Assembly (NCBI GenBank): GCA_052148295.1
Contig: JBKQIP010000018.1
Coordinates: forward strand, 1 to 52,076
Reading direction: 5' to 3'
Origin: Bog-473 sp052148295
Lineage (GTDB): Bacteria; Actinomycetota; Acidimicrobiia; Acidimicrobiales; RAAP-2
DNA: 52,076 nt
Made by a program: the position numbers and the translations under genes. This document shows, piece after piece, positions 6,680 through 14,459 of this stretch. The notes beneath the pieces are model-generated. The model did not search any database. It was not told the origin of the DNA and was given only the letters and a program-made list of their open reading frames with translations. Every line of letters starts with the position of its first letter. Positions within the stretch are counted from its first letter, which is position 1.

Positions 6680-8314
6680 GTGTCCGACGCGGCGGGCCGT
6701 CCGGGCCGCAACATCTTGTTCATCACCACCGATCAACAGCGCCACGACGCCCTGGGCTGCAACGGCGGCACGGTGGCTCGTACCCCGGTGATCGATGGGC
6801 TGGCCGCCGAGGGGATCAATTACCTCCGGGCCTACAACCAGAACACGGTGTGCATGCCGGCGCGGTCGACCATGCTGACCGGGCAGTACGTGCGGACGCA
6901 CGGTGTGGTGGCCAACGGCATCGCGCTGCCGACCGATGCGCCGTCGGTCGCGGCCTATCTGGCCGATGCGGCCGGTTACCGCACCGCCCTGTTGGGCAAG
7001 GCCCACTTCGAGCCGGGCTTCGATCCCCACCTGCGGTGGGAGGAGAGCGCACGGGCCGCCCGCGGGGACACCGGTCCGTGGCGCGGCTTCGAACGGTCCG
7101 CCCAGGCCATGCACGCGGCGGCCTGGGGCGACCACCCGATCGCGCACTACGGCCGGTGGCTGGCCGAGCACCACCCCGAACACCTGCACAGCTTCGCCGG
7201 CCTGCTCCAGGCGGAGCCGGGCGGGGACACCGCGGCGCCGGAGACCAAGAACAACCCCATCCCGCGGGCCTGGTACCACACGGACTGGGTGGCCGACCTG
7301 ACAGTGGAATGGCTGAATTCGCTCGGCCAGGACGAGCCGTGGTTCTGCTGGATGTCGTTCCCCGACCCCCACCACCCCTGGGACCCGCCGGCCTCCGAGC
7401 TGCACCGTGTCCCGTGGCAGGACCTCGACCTCCCCGCCGGCCACCCCGGCACCGACGACGAGATCCGTGCCGTCCTGTCCGGCAAGCCGGCCCATTGGCT
7501 GGCCTACTGGGAAGGCCGCTTCCCCAACATGGAGGGCGGTCCCGCCGGGTTCGTGCCCTCACGCCTCACCGCCGACCAGCTCCGCGAGGTCAACGCCAAG
7601 GTCCACGTGATGAACGAGCTCATCGACGAGGCCTGTGGCCGGGTGATCGCCGCCCTGGCCGCCCGTTCGTCGTTGGCCAACACCGACATCGTGTTCACCA
7701 CCGATCACGGCGAGCTCCAGGGCGACTTCGGCCTGCTCTACAAGGGTCCGTACCACACCGACGCCCTGATGCGGCTGCCCTTCATCTGGCGACCGGCACC
7801 GGTGGCCGGGATCGCCCCAGCCGTGGTGCACGACCCGGTGGGTCAGGTCGACCTGGCCCCCACCTTCTGCGCCATCGCGGGGATCGAGCCGGCGGCCTGG
7901 ATGCAGGGTCGAGCCCTCCCGGTCACCGATGGCGTCGCCGGCCGTGAGCGGATGCTGTGCGAGTGGGACAGCCAGTTCCCCGGCTACGGCATGCACCTGC
8001 GCTCGATCTACCGCGATGGCTGGCTCTGCACCGTGTACGAGCCCTCCACCGCCGGGCAACCCAACGGTCTCGAAGAGGTCTGGGGCGACGGTGTGCTCCG
8101 TCCGTGCCCGGTGGTGTACGAGGCGACCGGCACCGGGCCCGGCGGCGTGGCGGTGGCCACCGGCGAGCTCTACGACGTGGAGAACGATCCGCATCAATGG
8201 GACAACAAATGGGATGACGCCGGTGTGCGCTCGCTGCGCGACGACCTCATGGCGGATCTCTACCACAGCCTTCCCGACGAGGTGCGCCACCTCAAGGTGG
8301 AGGCGCCGGCCTGA
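6680..8314 (+). CDS. Type I (Cys-type) sulfatase / arylsulfatase family hydrolase
   Basis: This 544-aa alkaline-phosphatase-fold enzyme cleaves sulfate esters. Seen: NILFITTDQQRHDALG near residues 11-26, where the Asp residues bind calcium, and then the CMPAR motif at about residue 58 followed by STMLTGQYVRTHG. This is the CxPxR signature whose Cys is converted to formylglycine. TDHGELQGDFGLLYKGPYH (about residues 340-358) supplies further metal and sulfate ligands. The C-terminal NDPHQWDNKWDD block is also typical. There is no signal peptide, so it acts in the cytoplasm. The start is GTG at 6680, with GTG at 6674 as alternative. Phosphonate monoester hydrolases share this fold and remain possible. 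No formylglycine-generating enzyme is in the window. Confidence 0.92.
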   Translation: MSDAAGRPGRNILFITTDQQRHDALGCNGGTVARTPVIDGLAAEGINYLRAYNQNTVCMPARSTMLTGQYVRTHGVVANGIALPTDAPSVAAYLADAAGYRTALLGKAHFEPGFDPHLRWEESARAARGDTGPWRGFERSAQAMHAAAWGDHPIAHYGRWLAEHHPEHLHSFAGLLQAEPGGDTAAPETKNNPIPRAWYHTDWVADLTVEWLNSLGQDEPWFCWMSFPDPHHPWDPPASELHRVPWQDLDLPAGHPGTDDEIRAVLSGKPAHWLAYWEGRFPNMEGGPAGFVPSRLTADQLREVNAKVHVMNELIDEACGRVIAALAARSSLANTDIVFTTDHGELQGDFGLLYKGPYHTDALMRLPFIWRPAPVAGIAPAVVHDPVGQVDLAPTFCAIAGIEPAAWMQGRALPVTDGVAGRERMLCEWDSQFPGYGMHLRSIYRDGWLCTVYEPSTAGQPNGLEEVWGDGVLRPCPVVYEATGTGPGGVAVATGELYDVENDPHQWDNKWDDAGVRSLRDDLMADLYHSLPDEVRHLKVEAPA

Positions 8315-8316
8315 GT

Positions 8317-9213
8317 TCAGTCCGACAGGGCCGGGAGGACCGCCTCGAGGAAGCGCGCCGGCGCCTCGACCATCGGGTAGTGGCCCACGCCCGCGAGCCG
8401 CACGACGGTCGCATCAGGCCGAGCCGCCAGGAGGGTGTCGACCATGGCCGGGACGGCGATGGGGTCGTCCAGCCCCCACACGACGTGCAACGGTGACGGG
8501 TCCGTCTCGATGGCACCGGTGAAGCGAGCCTGGTCGCGCCGGCGCTCCTCGATGTAGCGAATGAGCCGGGGCAGGACCAGCTGGCCGTCGTCGTGGAGGA
8601 TCTGCTCCACCGTGGCCGGGAGCGGATCCTCGGGGGACCCCGGAGGGGGGAGCACCGTGTCGGGGCTGTAGGTGTCGCGCAGGCTCCGCGTCAGCGACGC
8701 GGCGTCGATCGGGGCGCCGGCGTCCAGCTTGGCATCGGGCAGGCTCAAGAGGAGCTGCTGACCAGCGGTCAGGTGGGCCTGCTCGATGTAGATGCTCCCG
8801 TTGGTCAGCACACGCCGGGTCACCTCCACCGGCCAGATGCCCTCCCGACGGCGGGCCAGCAGCTCGCCGCCGACCGTGTCGCCCATGTCATGGGTGAGCA
8901 AGGCCAGGCGGGTGAGGCCGAGCGCGGCCGTGAGGGCGACCACCAGGTCGGCCTGCAGGGCCATGGTGTAGGGCCGGTCGGGCTTGGCCGAGAGGCCGAA
9001 GCCCAGACCGTCGAGGAGAAGGACGCGCCGGCCGGCGCGGAGCGGGTCGAGCACCGCGGCGTAGTCGACGGACGAGGTGGGGAAGCCGTGCAGGATCAGG
9101 AGCGGTTCGTGCTCCTCGGGGCCGATGGCGGGGGCATCGATGGTGAAGATGCGGTAGCCGCCCAGTTCACGGTGGCGACCAATGGCCTCCCAGCCTGCGG
9201 TGGTGATGGTCAT
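8317..9213 (-). CDS. Alpha/beta hydrolase with Asp-type nucleophile (haloalkane dehalogenase/epoxide hydrolase-like)
   Basis: This 298-aa hydrolase has the oxyanion block LILHGFPTSS (about residues 39-48), a LLDGLGFGLSAKP loop, and a nucleophile elbow that reads THDMGDT in place of GxSxG. Asp at this place is the nucleophile in haloalkane dehalogenases, epoxide hydrolases and MEST-like proteins. The late GVGHYPMVEAP supplies the His base. ATG at 9213 overlaps the stop of the upstream LLM gene by 4 bp, which couples their translation. A frame extension to 9306 only adds LLM-region shadow. Its substrate is not identifiable; a partner role with the F420 enzyme is inferred from the overlap. Confidence 0.87.
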   Translation of the reverse strand: MTITTAGWEAIGRHRELGGYRIFTIDAPAIGPEEHEPLLILHGFPTSSVDYAAVLDPLRAGRRVLLLDGLGFGLSAKPDRPYTMALQADLVVALTAALGLTRLALLTHDMGDTVGGELLARRREGIWPVEVTRRVLTNGSIYIEQAHLTAGQQLLLSLPDAKLDAGAPIDAASLTRSLRDTYSPDTVLPPPGSPEDPLPATVEQILHDDGQLVLPRLIRYIEERRRDQARFTGAIETDPSPLHVVWGLDDPIAVPAMVDTLLAARPDATVVRLAGVGHYPMVEAPARFLEAVLPALSD

Positions 9214-10157
9214 GTGCCCGAGAGCGACGAGACGACCGGACCGAGCGCCTCCCAGCTGTCGGCCTCGATGGACCAGTAGGAGATGCCGTACTCGGAGCGC
9301 CGCCACTCCAGCTCCTCACGCATCTCGTCGAGCGTGCCCAGCAGGGCCAGCGGGACGTGCAGGGCGTCGTCGGCGCTGATCCCGAAGTGCGGGGCCATCG
9401 CCCCGGCGACGCCGGCGGCATCATCGGTGATCATCACGAACCCGATGAGTGCGTTCAGCTCGAGCTGGGCAAAGCGCCCCGCCGCGGCCTCCTTGACCCA
9501 GCCCACCTTCTCGCGGATGCGCTCGGGCGTGGCGTTGGTCGCCGTCTCCGGGCCCCCGGTACCGTCGCGCAGGTTGACATTGATGCTGACGATGTCGGCG
9601 TGGCGGGCGGCGAAGGAGAGGACCCGCCGGCCCCCGCCGCCGATGATCAGGGGCGGCCCGGGGCGTTGCACCGGACGGGGCAGCAAGGTGTGCCCGTGCA
9701 CCTGGTAGTAGCGGCCGTCGAAGGAGAACGGCCCGTCGGTGCGCAGCAGGCCCTGGAGCACCTGCACCGCTTCCTCGAAGCGCTCGACCCTGACCCGCGG
9801 CGTGTCGTAGGCGAGGCCGGCCTCCTGGTAGTCCGTCTTCATCCACCCGGCACCGAGGCTGAGCTCGAACCGGCCCGCACTGAGCACGTCCAGGGTGGCC
9901 GCCTCCTTGGCCAGGACGACGGGGTGACGGTAGTCGTTGCCGAAGACGAGCGAGCCCAGGCGCAGGGTCGTGGTGGCCGCGGCCACGGCGGCCAGAGCGG
10001 GGACGGGGGCCAACTGGTCGCCGAAGTGGTCGGGCATCAACAAGGTGGCGTAGCCCAGGTCCTCGGCCCGGCGCGCCTGCTCGCCCCACGAGCGGGCCGT
10101 ACCCTCCGGGGTGGTGCTCAGCTGGGCGGCGAATCGGAACTTTCGGTCGGGAGGCAT
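9210..10157 (-). CDS. LLM-class F420-dependent oxidoreductase (MSMEG_2516-like)
   Basis: This 315-aa TIM-barrel enzyme resembles the actinobacterial F420-dependent subgroup typified by MSMEG_2516 (TIGR03621). Seen: LMPDHFGDQLAPVPALAA (about residues 40-57), TLRLGSLVFGNDYRHP, AGRFELSLGAGWM and PPLIIGGGGRRVLSFAARHADIV near residue 180, each at the expected spacing. It probably transfers hydride between F420 and a small organic substrate. ATG at 10157 is chosen because family members begin a few residues before the first strand. It is coupled to the downstream hydrolase by a 4-bp overlap. Confidence 0.92.
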   Translation of the reverse strand: MPPDRKFRFAAQLSTTPEGTARSWGEQARRAEDLGYATLLMPDHFGDQLAPVPALAAVAAATTTLRLGSLVFGNDYRHPVVLAKEAATLDVLSAGRFELSLGAGWMKTDYQEAGLAYDTPRVRVERFEEAVQVLQGLLRTDGPFSFDGRYYQVHGHTLLPRPVQRPGPPLIIGGGGRRVLSFAARHADIVSINVNLRDGTGGPETATNATPERIREKVGWVKEAAAGRFAQLELNALIGFVMITDDAAGVAGAMAPHFGISADDALHVPLALLGTLDEMREELEWRRSEYGISYWSIEADSWEALGPVVSSLSGT

Positions 10158-10245
10158 GGCACCATCGTGCCGCATGTGCATCGACCCTGCTCACCTGTGG
10201 TGGGCGGCCGGCGGCCGCGCCAACGTAACGGTCGCCGTGGCCGGT

Positions 10246-10395
10246 TCAATCGCAGCAGGAATCACGCCACCCGCAGCCGTCGCAACGGAAGTGGGCGTGT
10301 TCGGGCCGGAGCTCCTCACCGCACCGGGGGCACTCCGAGAAGGTGCCCAGGGGTGAGCGCAGATTGGAGAACGTGACCGAAGGGATCACCGGCAT
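10246..10395 (-). CDS. 49-aa zinc-ribbon-like protein
   Basis: A short frame reads MPVIPSVTFSNLRSPLGTFS, then a CPRCG knuckle at residues 22-26, and a CDGCG knuckle at 38-42, ending SCCD. The two CxxC pairs 13 residues apart make a typical single zinc ribbon. Zinc ribbons bind DNA, RNA or proteins, so the function is unknown. ATG at 10395 has an in-frame GTG at 10404 as an alternative start. It sits between the LLM gene and the SDR on the same strand. Codon third positions are mostly G or C as in neighbours. It is too short for a default gene finder but is well supported by the spaced cysteines. Confidence 0.65.
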   Translation of the reverse strand: MPVIPSVTFSNLRSPLGTFSECPRCGEELRPEHAHFRCDGCGWRDSCCD

Positions 10396-10454
10396 GTCCG
10401 ACACGACCGCCAGGTTACCGGCGCAGGTGGCGCCGGTGGTGCACCCTCGCCGGA

Positions 10455-11360
10455 TCAGAAGAAGCCGAACTTCGGCACGCCCGAATCGATGCCCTTGAAG
10501 AGCTCGCTCTTGGCGTCGATCAGTTCCTGGGGCGTCCAGGCCGCATCGCGCGTGACCTGGCCCACGGGCTGGAAGGCGCTCATGGTGTAGATGTTCCCGC
10601 CGAAGACGACGAAGATCTGTCCGTTGATGTCGGCTGCGTCGGGTGTGGCCAGGAAGCCGACGAGATTGGCGACGTTCTTGGGGTCCCAGGCGTCGAAGGC
10701 GCCGTCGACCTGGGCGGCCATGCCGCCGAACATGTTCTCGGTCATGCGGGTCCGCGCCCGCGGGGCGATGGCATTCGAGGTGATGCCATAGCGGCCGAGC
10801 TCCCGCGCCAGAACCCAGGTCAGCGCGGCGATGCCGGCCTTGGCGGCGCCGTAGTTGGCCTGACCGGCATTGCCGAAGAGCCCAGCTTCGGAGGTGGTGT
10901 TGATGATCCGTCCGCTCACCTCCTCACCGGATTTTGCCCGGTTGCGCCAGTACACCGCGGCGTGATGGGTGGGGGCGAAGTGACCCTTCAGGTGGACGCG
11001 GATCACCTCGTCCCAGTCGGATTCCCCCATATTGAAGGACATCTTGTCCCGCAGGATCCCGGCGTTATTGACGAGAATGTCGAGGCTGCCGAAGGTGTCG
11101 ATGGCCTGATCGACGACGTCCTTCCCTCCCTCCCATGAGCTGATGTCGTCGCCGTTGACGGCGGCCTCGCCCCCTCGTTCCCGGATGAGCGAAGCGACGT
11201 CCTCGGCCGGATGCTCGTCGGCGGTGGTGTTGGTCAAGGCCCCACCGAGGTCATTGACGATGACCCGGGCCCCTTCGCTGGCCAGGAGCAGCGCCTCTTC
11301 ACGTCCGATGCCCCGACCCGCGCCGGTAACGATCGCCACCTTGCCATCAAGCAGTCCCAT
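10455..11360 (-). CDS. SDR family 3-hydroxyacyl-CoA dehydrogenase / 3-oxoacyl reductase
   Basis: This 301-aa SDR has GAGRGIG (residues 12-18), VIVNDLGGAL after strand 2, NNAGILRDK in strand 4 and the active YGAAK. VNDLGG and NAGILRDKM are typical of the (3R)-hydroxyacyl-CoA dehydrogenase unit of peroxisomal-type multifunctional enzymes and their actinobacterial single-domain relatives in beta-oxidation and sterol side-chain breakdown. The ATG at 11360 follows AAGGGA. The frame continues to 11465 but only through repeat DNA. The C-terminal 40 residues (WTPQELIDAKSELFKG) extend beyond the basic SDR and are also seen in that group. Confidence 0.9.
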   Translation of the reverse strand: MGLLDGKVAIVTGAGRGIGREEALLLASEGARVIVNDLGGALTNTTADEHPAEDVASLIRERGGEAAVNGDDISSWEGGKDVVDQAIDTFGSLDILVNNAGILRDKMSFNMGESDWDEVIRVHLKGHFAPTHHAAVYWRNRAKSGEEVSGRIINTTSEAGLFGNAGQANYGAAKAGIAALTWVLARELGRYGITSNAIAPRARTRMTENMFGGMAAQVDGAFDAWDPKNVANLVGFLATPDAADINGQIFVVFGGNIYTMSAFQPVGQVTRDAAWTPQELIDAKSELFKGIDSGVPKFGFF

Positions 11361-11371
11361 GTAGTTCCCTT

Positions 11372-11407
11372 TGTTGTGAATGCGGCGCGTGTTGTGAATG
11401 CGGCGCG
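11372..11407. repeat. Two exact 18-bp tandem copies before the SDR start
   Basis: TGTTGTGAATGCGGCGCG is repeated exactly twice, ending 11 bp upstream of the SDR start codon. It overlaps the region of the ribosome binding site and promoter of that gene. Confidence 0.85.
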
Positions 11408-11480
11408 CCGACCGACTCATGATGGCGCGGCGTGGGGCATCGCCACACCACGCGTGCAGCAGCATTGCCGATACGCCCGT

Positions 11481-12497
11481 TCACGGGCAAAACCGGGCGA
11501 TGAACTCGACGGTCACCTCGGTGATCAAAGCGCAGGTATCCGAGCGGGCCCGGGTAGGGCCATAGCGCTCCGTGAGATCGATGATGTCCAGGCCGGGAGG
11601 CGGTTTCCGGGCCAGTGCCGGGTCAGCTGCTCCGACGACGCACAGGACCGGGGAATTCGCCAGGGCGAGCACGCCGCCAGGCACCTTGCCCTGGAAGGAA
11701 GGTGGGTCCAGGTGGCCTTCTCCGGTGACCACGAGATCGGCCGCATCAAGGTGTTCCGGTAGACCCACCATGTCGGCCACCAGGTCGAATCCCGGCACGA
11801 GGCGGGCGCCGAGCACGGCCAATCCGCCGGCGAGGCCTCCGGCCGCCCCGGCGCCGGGGATGCCGTCCACGTCCACGCCGAAGTCCCGCTTGTACCGCTC
11901 GGCCAGCGAGATGAGCCGTCGGGTCAACCGTTCGACCAGCTCCCTCGAGGCACCCTTCTGGGGGCCGAACACGATGGCGGCGTCGCGAAATGCCGTGGTC
12001 ACGTCGCAGGCCACGATGAGTTCGATCCCGGCGAGGGCCTGACGCGACCCGACGGCATTGAGGAGCCCCCACCCACCGTCGGTGGTGGCCGAGCCACCGC
12101 ACCCGACCACGATGCGCCGGGCCCCGGCCGAGCGCGCCGCGAGGAGCAGGTGACCGACGCCGGCCGTATCGGCCCGGACTGGATCATCGCCCGTCGGGCG
12201 AGGCAGGAGGCCGCGTCCGACGGCCCGCGATGTCTCAATGACGGCAACGGGGCCTTCACCCAGGAGATGCGGCAACAGTCGCCACTCTGCGGCCACCGAG
12301 TGCCCGAGAGGGCCCGGGACACGCGTCGTTCGTGGTGAGCCACCGATGGCGTCCAACAGACCTTCGCCCCCGTCTGACAGAGGCACTTCAGCCGCGGTCC
12401 AACCGGAGAGCCGCGCCGCCTCCGCTATGGCCGCGGACACGTCTATGGCCGAAGCGGTACCCCGGAATTTGTCCGGCGCGGCGACGAGATGTCCCAC
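11481..12497 (-). CDS. Glycerate kinase (GlxK/GarK family)
   Basis: This 338-aa protein matches the bacterial glycerate 2-kinase family, which phosphorylates D-glycerate with ATP. Seen: the N-terminal APDKFRGTASA block, SDGGEGLLDAI at about residue 40, GCGGSATTDGG near 130 and a late DLVVTGEGHLDPPSFQGKVPGGV. These are the diagnostic blocks of PF02595 in order. The start is GTG at 12497 or, nine bases upstream, TTG at 12506; neither has a good Shine-Dalgarno. Length is slightly below the usual 370-380 residues, through short loops. It diverges from the glycan locus to the right. Confidence 0.92.
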   Translation of the reverse strand: MGHLVAAPDKFRGTASAIDVSAAIAEAARLSGWTAAEVPLSDGGEGLLDAIGGSPRTTRVPGPLGHSVAAEWRLLPHLLGEGPVAVIETSRAVGRGLLPRPTGDDPVRADTAGVGHLLLAARSAGARRIVVGCGGSATTDGGWGLLNAVGSRQALAGIELIVACDVTTAFRDAAIVFGPQKGASRELVERLTRRLISLAERYKRDFGVDVDGIPGAGAAGGLAGGLAVLGARLVPGFDLVADMVGLPEHLDAADLVVTGEGHLDPPSFQGKVPGGVLALANSPVLCVVGAADPALARKPPPGLDIIDLTERYGPTRARSDTCALITEVTVEFIARFCP

Positions 12498-12717
12498 TGA
12501 TTTCAAAGGACGCCCATGGACGGGTGCGGGTCGGACACGTCATCGGCGACAACCGAAAGGAGCGCCACCCTATGGATGTGCGAGCACGGCATCGTGCGGG
12601 CCACCGACCGAGAGCCACGTCGAGCGAATCACCGGGCCACCCTACCCGGAGAGACCCCGCGATCCGCAGACGCGGCTTCGACGCTCGCGATCACCTCCGA
12701 GTGCGGAGTTCTCCGTC

Positions 12718-14346
12718 ATGCCCGAGATCGAGATTGTCAGCTATCGTCGCGGGGTGCTTGACGCCAGCCCGCGGCCACAGCGGGCTACGGACATCCCGAG
12801 ACGCCGAACGCGTCGTTCCCGATCGCATCCCGACGCCCTGGTGGCGTCCCTTCTCTTTGCCGGATTGTTCCTCGTGTACGTGGCCGTCAGCCGACATAAG
12901 TTCGTCGCGTACGACGCGACGTGCATGGTGGCCGTGTCGAAGAACCTCGTCGATCACTTCACGTTACGCACGACCGGGGCATTCGACGACTATTACCATC
13001 TCTGCACGCCCTACAGTCCGTATGGCGTCGGAGTCAGTGTCCTGGCCGCACCCGTCTATGCGCTTTCCAAGACGACCGGTCATGAGATGCTGCTGCTGTC
13101 ATTGATCAATCCGGTCATCGTGGCTGCGACCGGTGTCGTGGTGTACGCCATCGGGCGAGCCTTGGGTTGGTCTGCCTCCCTGGCCGTTCTGGCCGCGCTG
13201 ACGTTCGGCGTGTTGACCATGGCGCTCCAGGCCACGACCGAGCTCTTCTCCGAACCGGCGGTGGGGTTGTGCATCGCATTGATGGTGTGGGCGGCACTGC
13301 GTTGGCGAGACGGTTGGAGACATGCCCCACTCGTGCTCGGACTCTCTTCGGCGGCGGTGATCCAATTCCGGGCCGATTCGATTCTCACCGCTTGGATCGG
13401 TTTGGTGGCCTTGCCGATGTTCGTTCCGTGGCGCCAGATCCTGAGCCGGAGGAACGTGATGGCACTGGGCCTGCCGGTCGCCATCAGTGTGGCATTTCTG
13501 CTGTGGTACAACGACCTGAGGTGGGGCAAGCTCTTGGTCTTCTCGTACAACGGTCAGGGATTCAGCACTCCGATGGGAAGAGGGATCGAAGGCCTCTTGA
13601 TCAGCCCCGGGAAAGGTGTGTTCATTTTCAATCCGGTGGCTGTGCTGGGTGTGATCGGTATCGGGATTCTCCTGTGGAGGAACCGCCCTGTTGGCGTGAT
13701 GTTCATCCTCCTCATCGTTGCCCGGGTCCTTTTCTTCGCGAAATGGACGGCGTGGGACGGAGGCGTGGACTGGGGCTCGCGCTTCATGTTCCCGGTGGTG
13801 TTCTGCTTCGTGATCGGCGCTGTGGAAGTGCTGCATGTGACCGAGGCGGGCTCGGCACTCGGAATCCTCGCTCGGGCCACGTTCACGGTGCTCGCCCTGC
13901 TCAGCGTCGGGATCAGCTTCCTTTCGATCCGCGTTCCGTATGAGCAGTGGTGGCAAACGGTCTCATCTCCCACGTTGCGGGCTCCATTCGACCGAGGCGG
14001 CCTTCTCCTCCCCCATCCCTCGTCAGTGGATGCGGTGGAGAATGCCCTGAATTTCACCGAGCGAGGGAGCCAGATCCAAGGCAACTTCGATCTTTTGGAG
14101 AAGGGTGAGGCGCTTATGGCGCCGGAAAGCTTCCAGGGAAAGGACCCGATCAAGGGCTGGATCGTGCTGCTGGCTGGGGTAGGGCTGCTGGCCGCCGCCG
14201 GGGGCTTGAGTCGGGAGCTCGGGCGTGACACAGACCCTCACGGAACTTCAGGGAGACAGAGGGTCGCTCGTCATGTCCGATCTGATCCCTCCGCACTGGA
14301 TACGGGGGTCGAGGGGTCGCCCGGTCTTGCTCGACCGCCGCCGTGA
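12718..14346 (+). CDS. GT-C type integral membrane glycosyltransferase
   Basis: This 542-aa protein has about 10-11 hydrophobic segments and the layout of GT-C sugar transferases (PMT/ArnT-like, GT39/GT83 clan). After the first segment an acidic loop, FVAYDATCMVAVSKNLVDHFTLRTTG, stands where such enzymes carry the catalytic Asp. It probably takes sugar from a polyprenyl-phosphate donor on the outer face of the membrane and moves it to a lipid, protein or glycan. An arginine-rich cytoplasmic N-terminus precedes the first segment. The C-terminal tail after the last segment is soluble. ATG at 12718 is chosen because the frame upstream is not protein-like. It opens the glycan locus and converges on the triple GT4 gene. 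Confidence 0.75.
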   Translation: MPEIEIVSYRRGVLDASPRPQRATDIPRRRTRRSRSHPDALVASLLFAGLFLVYVAVSRHKFVAYDATCMVAVSKNLVDHFTLRTTGAFDDYYHLCTPYSPYGVGVSVLAAPVYALSKTTGHEMLLLSLINPVIVAATGVVVYAIGRALGWSASLAVLAALTFGVLTMALQATTELFSEPAVGLCIALMVWAALRWRDGWRHAPLVLGLSSAAVIQFRADSILTAWIGLVALPMFVPWRQILSRRNVMALGLPVAISVAFLLWYNDLRWGKLLVFSYNGQGFSTPMGRGIEGLLISPGKGVFIFNPVAVLGVIGIGILLWRNRPVGVMFILLIVARVLFFAKWTAWDGGVDWGSRFMFPVVFCFVIGAVEVLHVTEAGSALGILARATFTVLALLSVGISFLSIRVPYEQWWQTVSSPTLRAPFDRGGLLLPHPSSVDAVENALNFTERGSQIQGNFDLLEKGEALMAPESFQGKDPIKGWIVLLAGVGLLAAAGGLSRELGRDTDPHGTSGRQRVARHVRSDPSALDTGVEGSPGLARPPP

Positions 14347-14459
14347 GAGAGACGCCCTCTTCGACGTGCCGGTCGTCGGGTTGTCAGTGGCGAGCGCTTC
14401 TGGGAGATCTCCCAACTGGACACGGTGCTTCGCCGCCACTGTGAGTGGGCGAGGACCGG

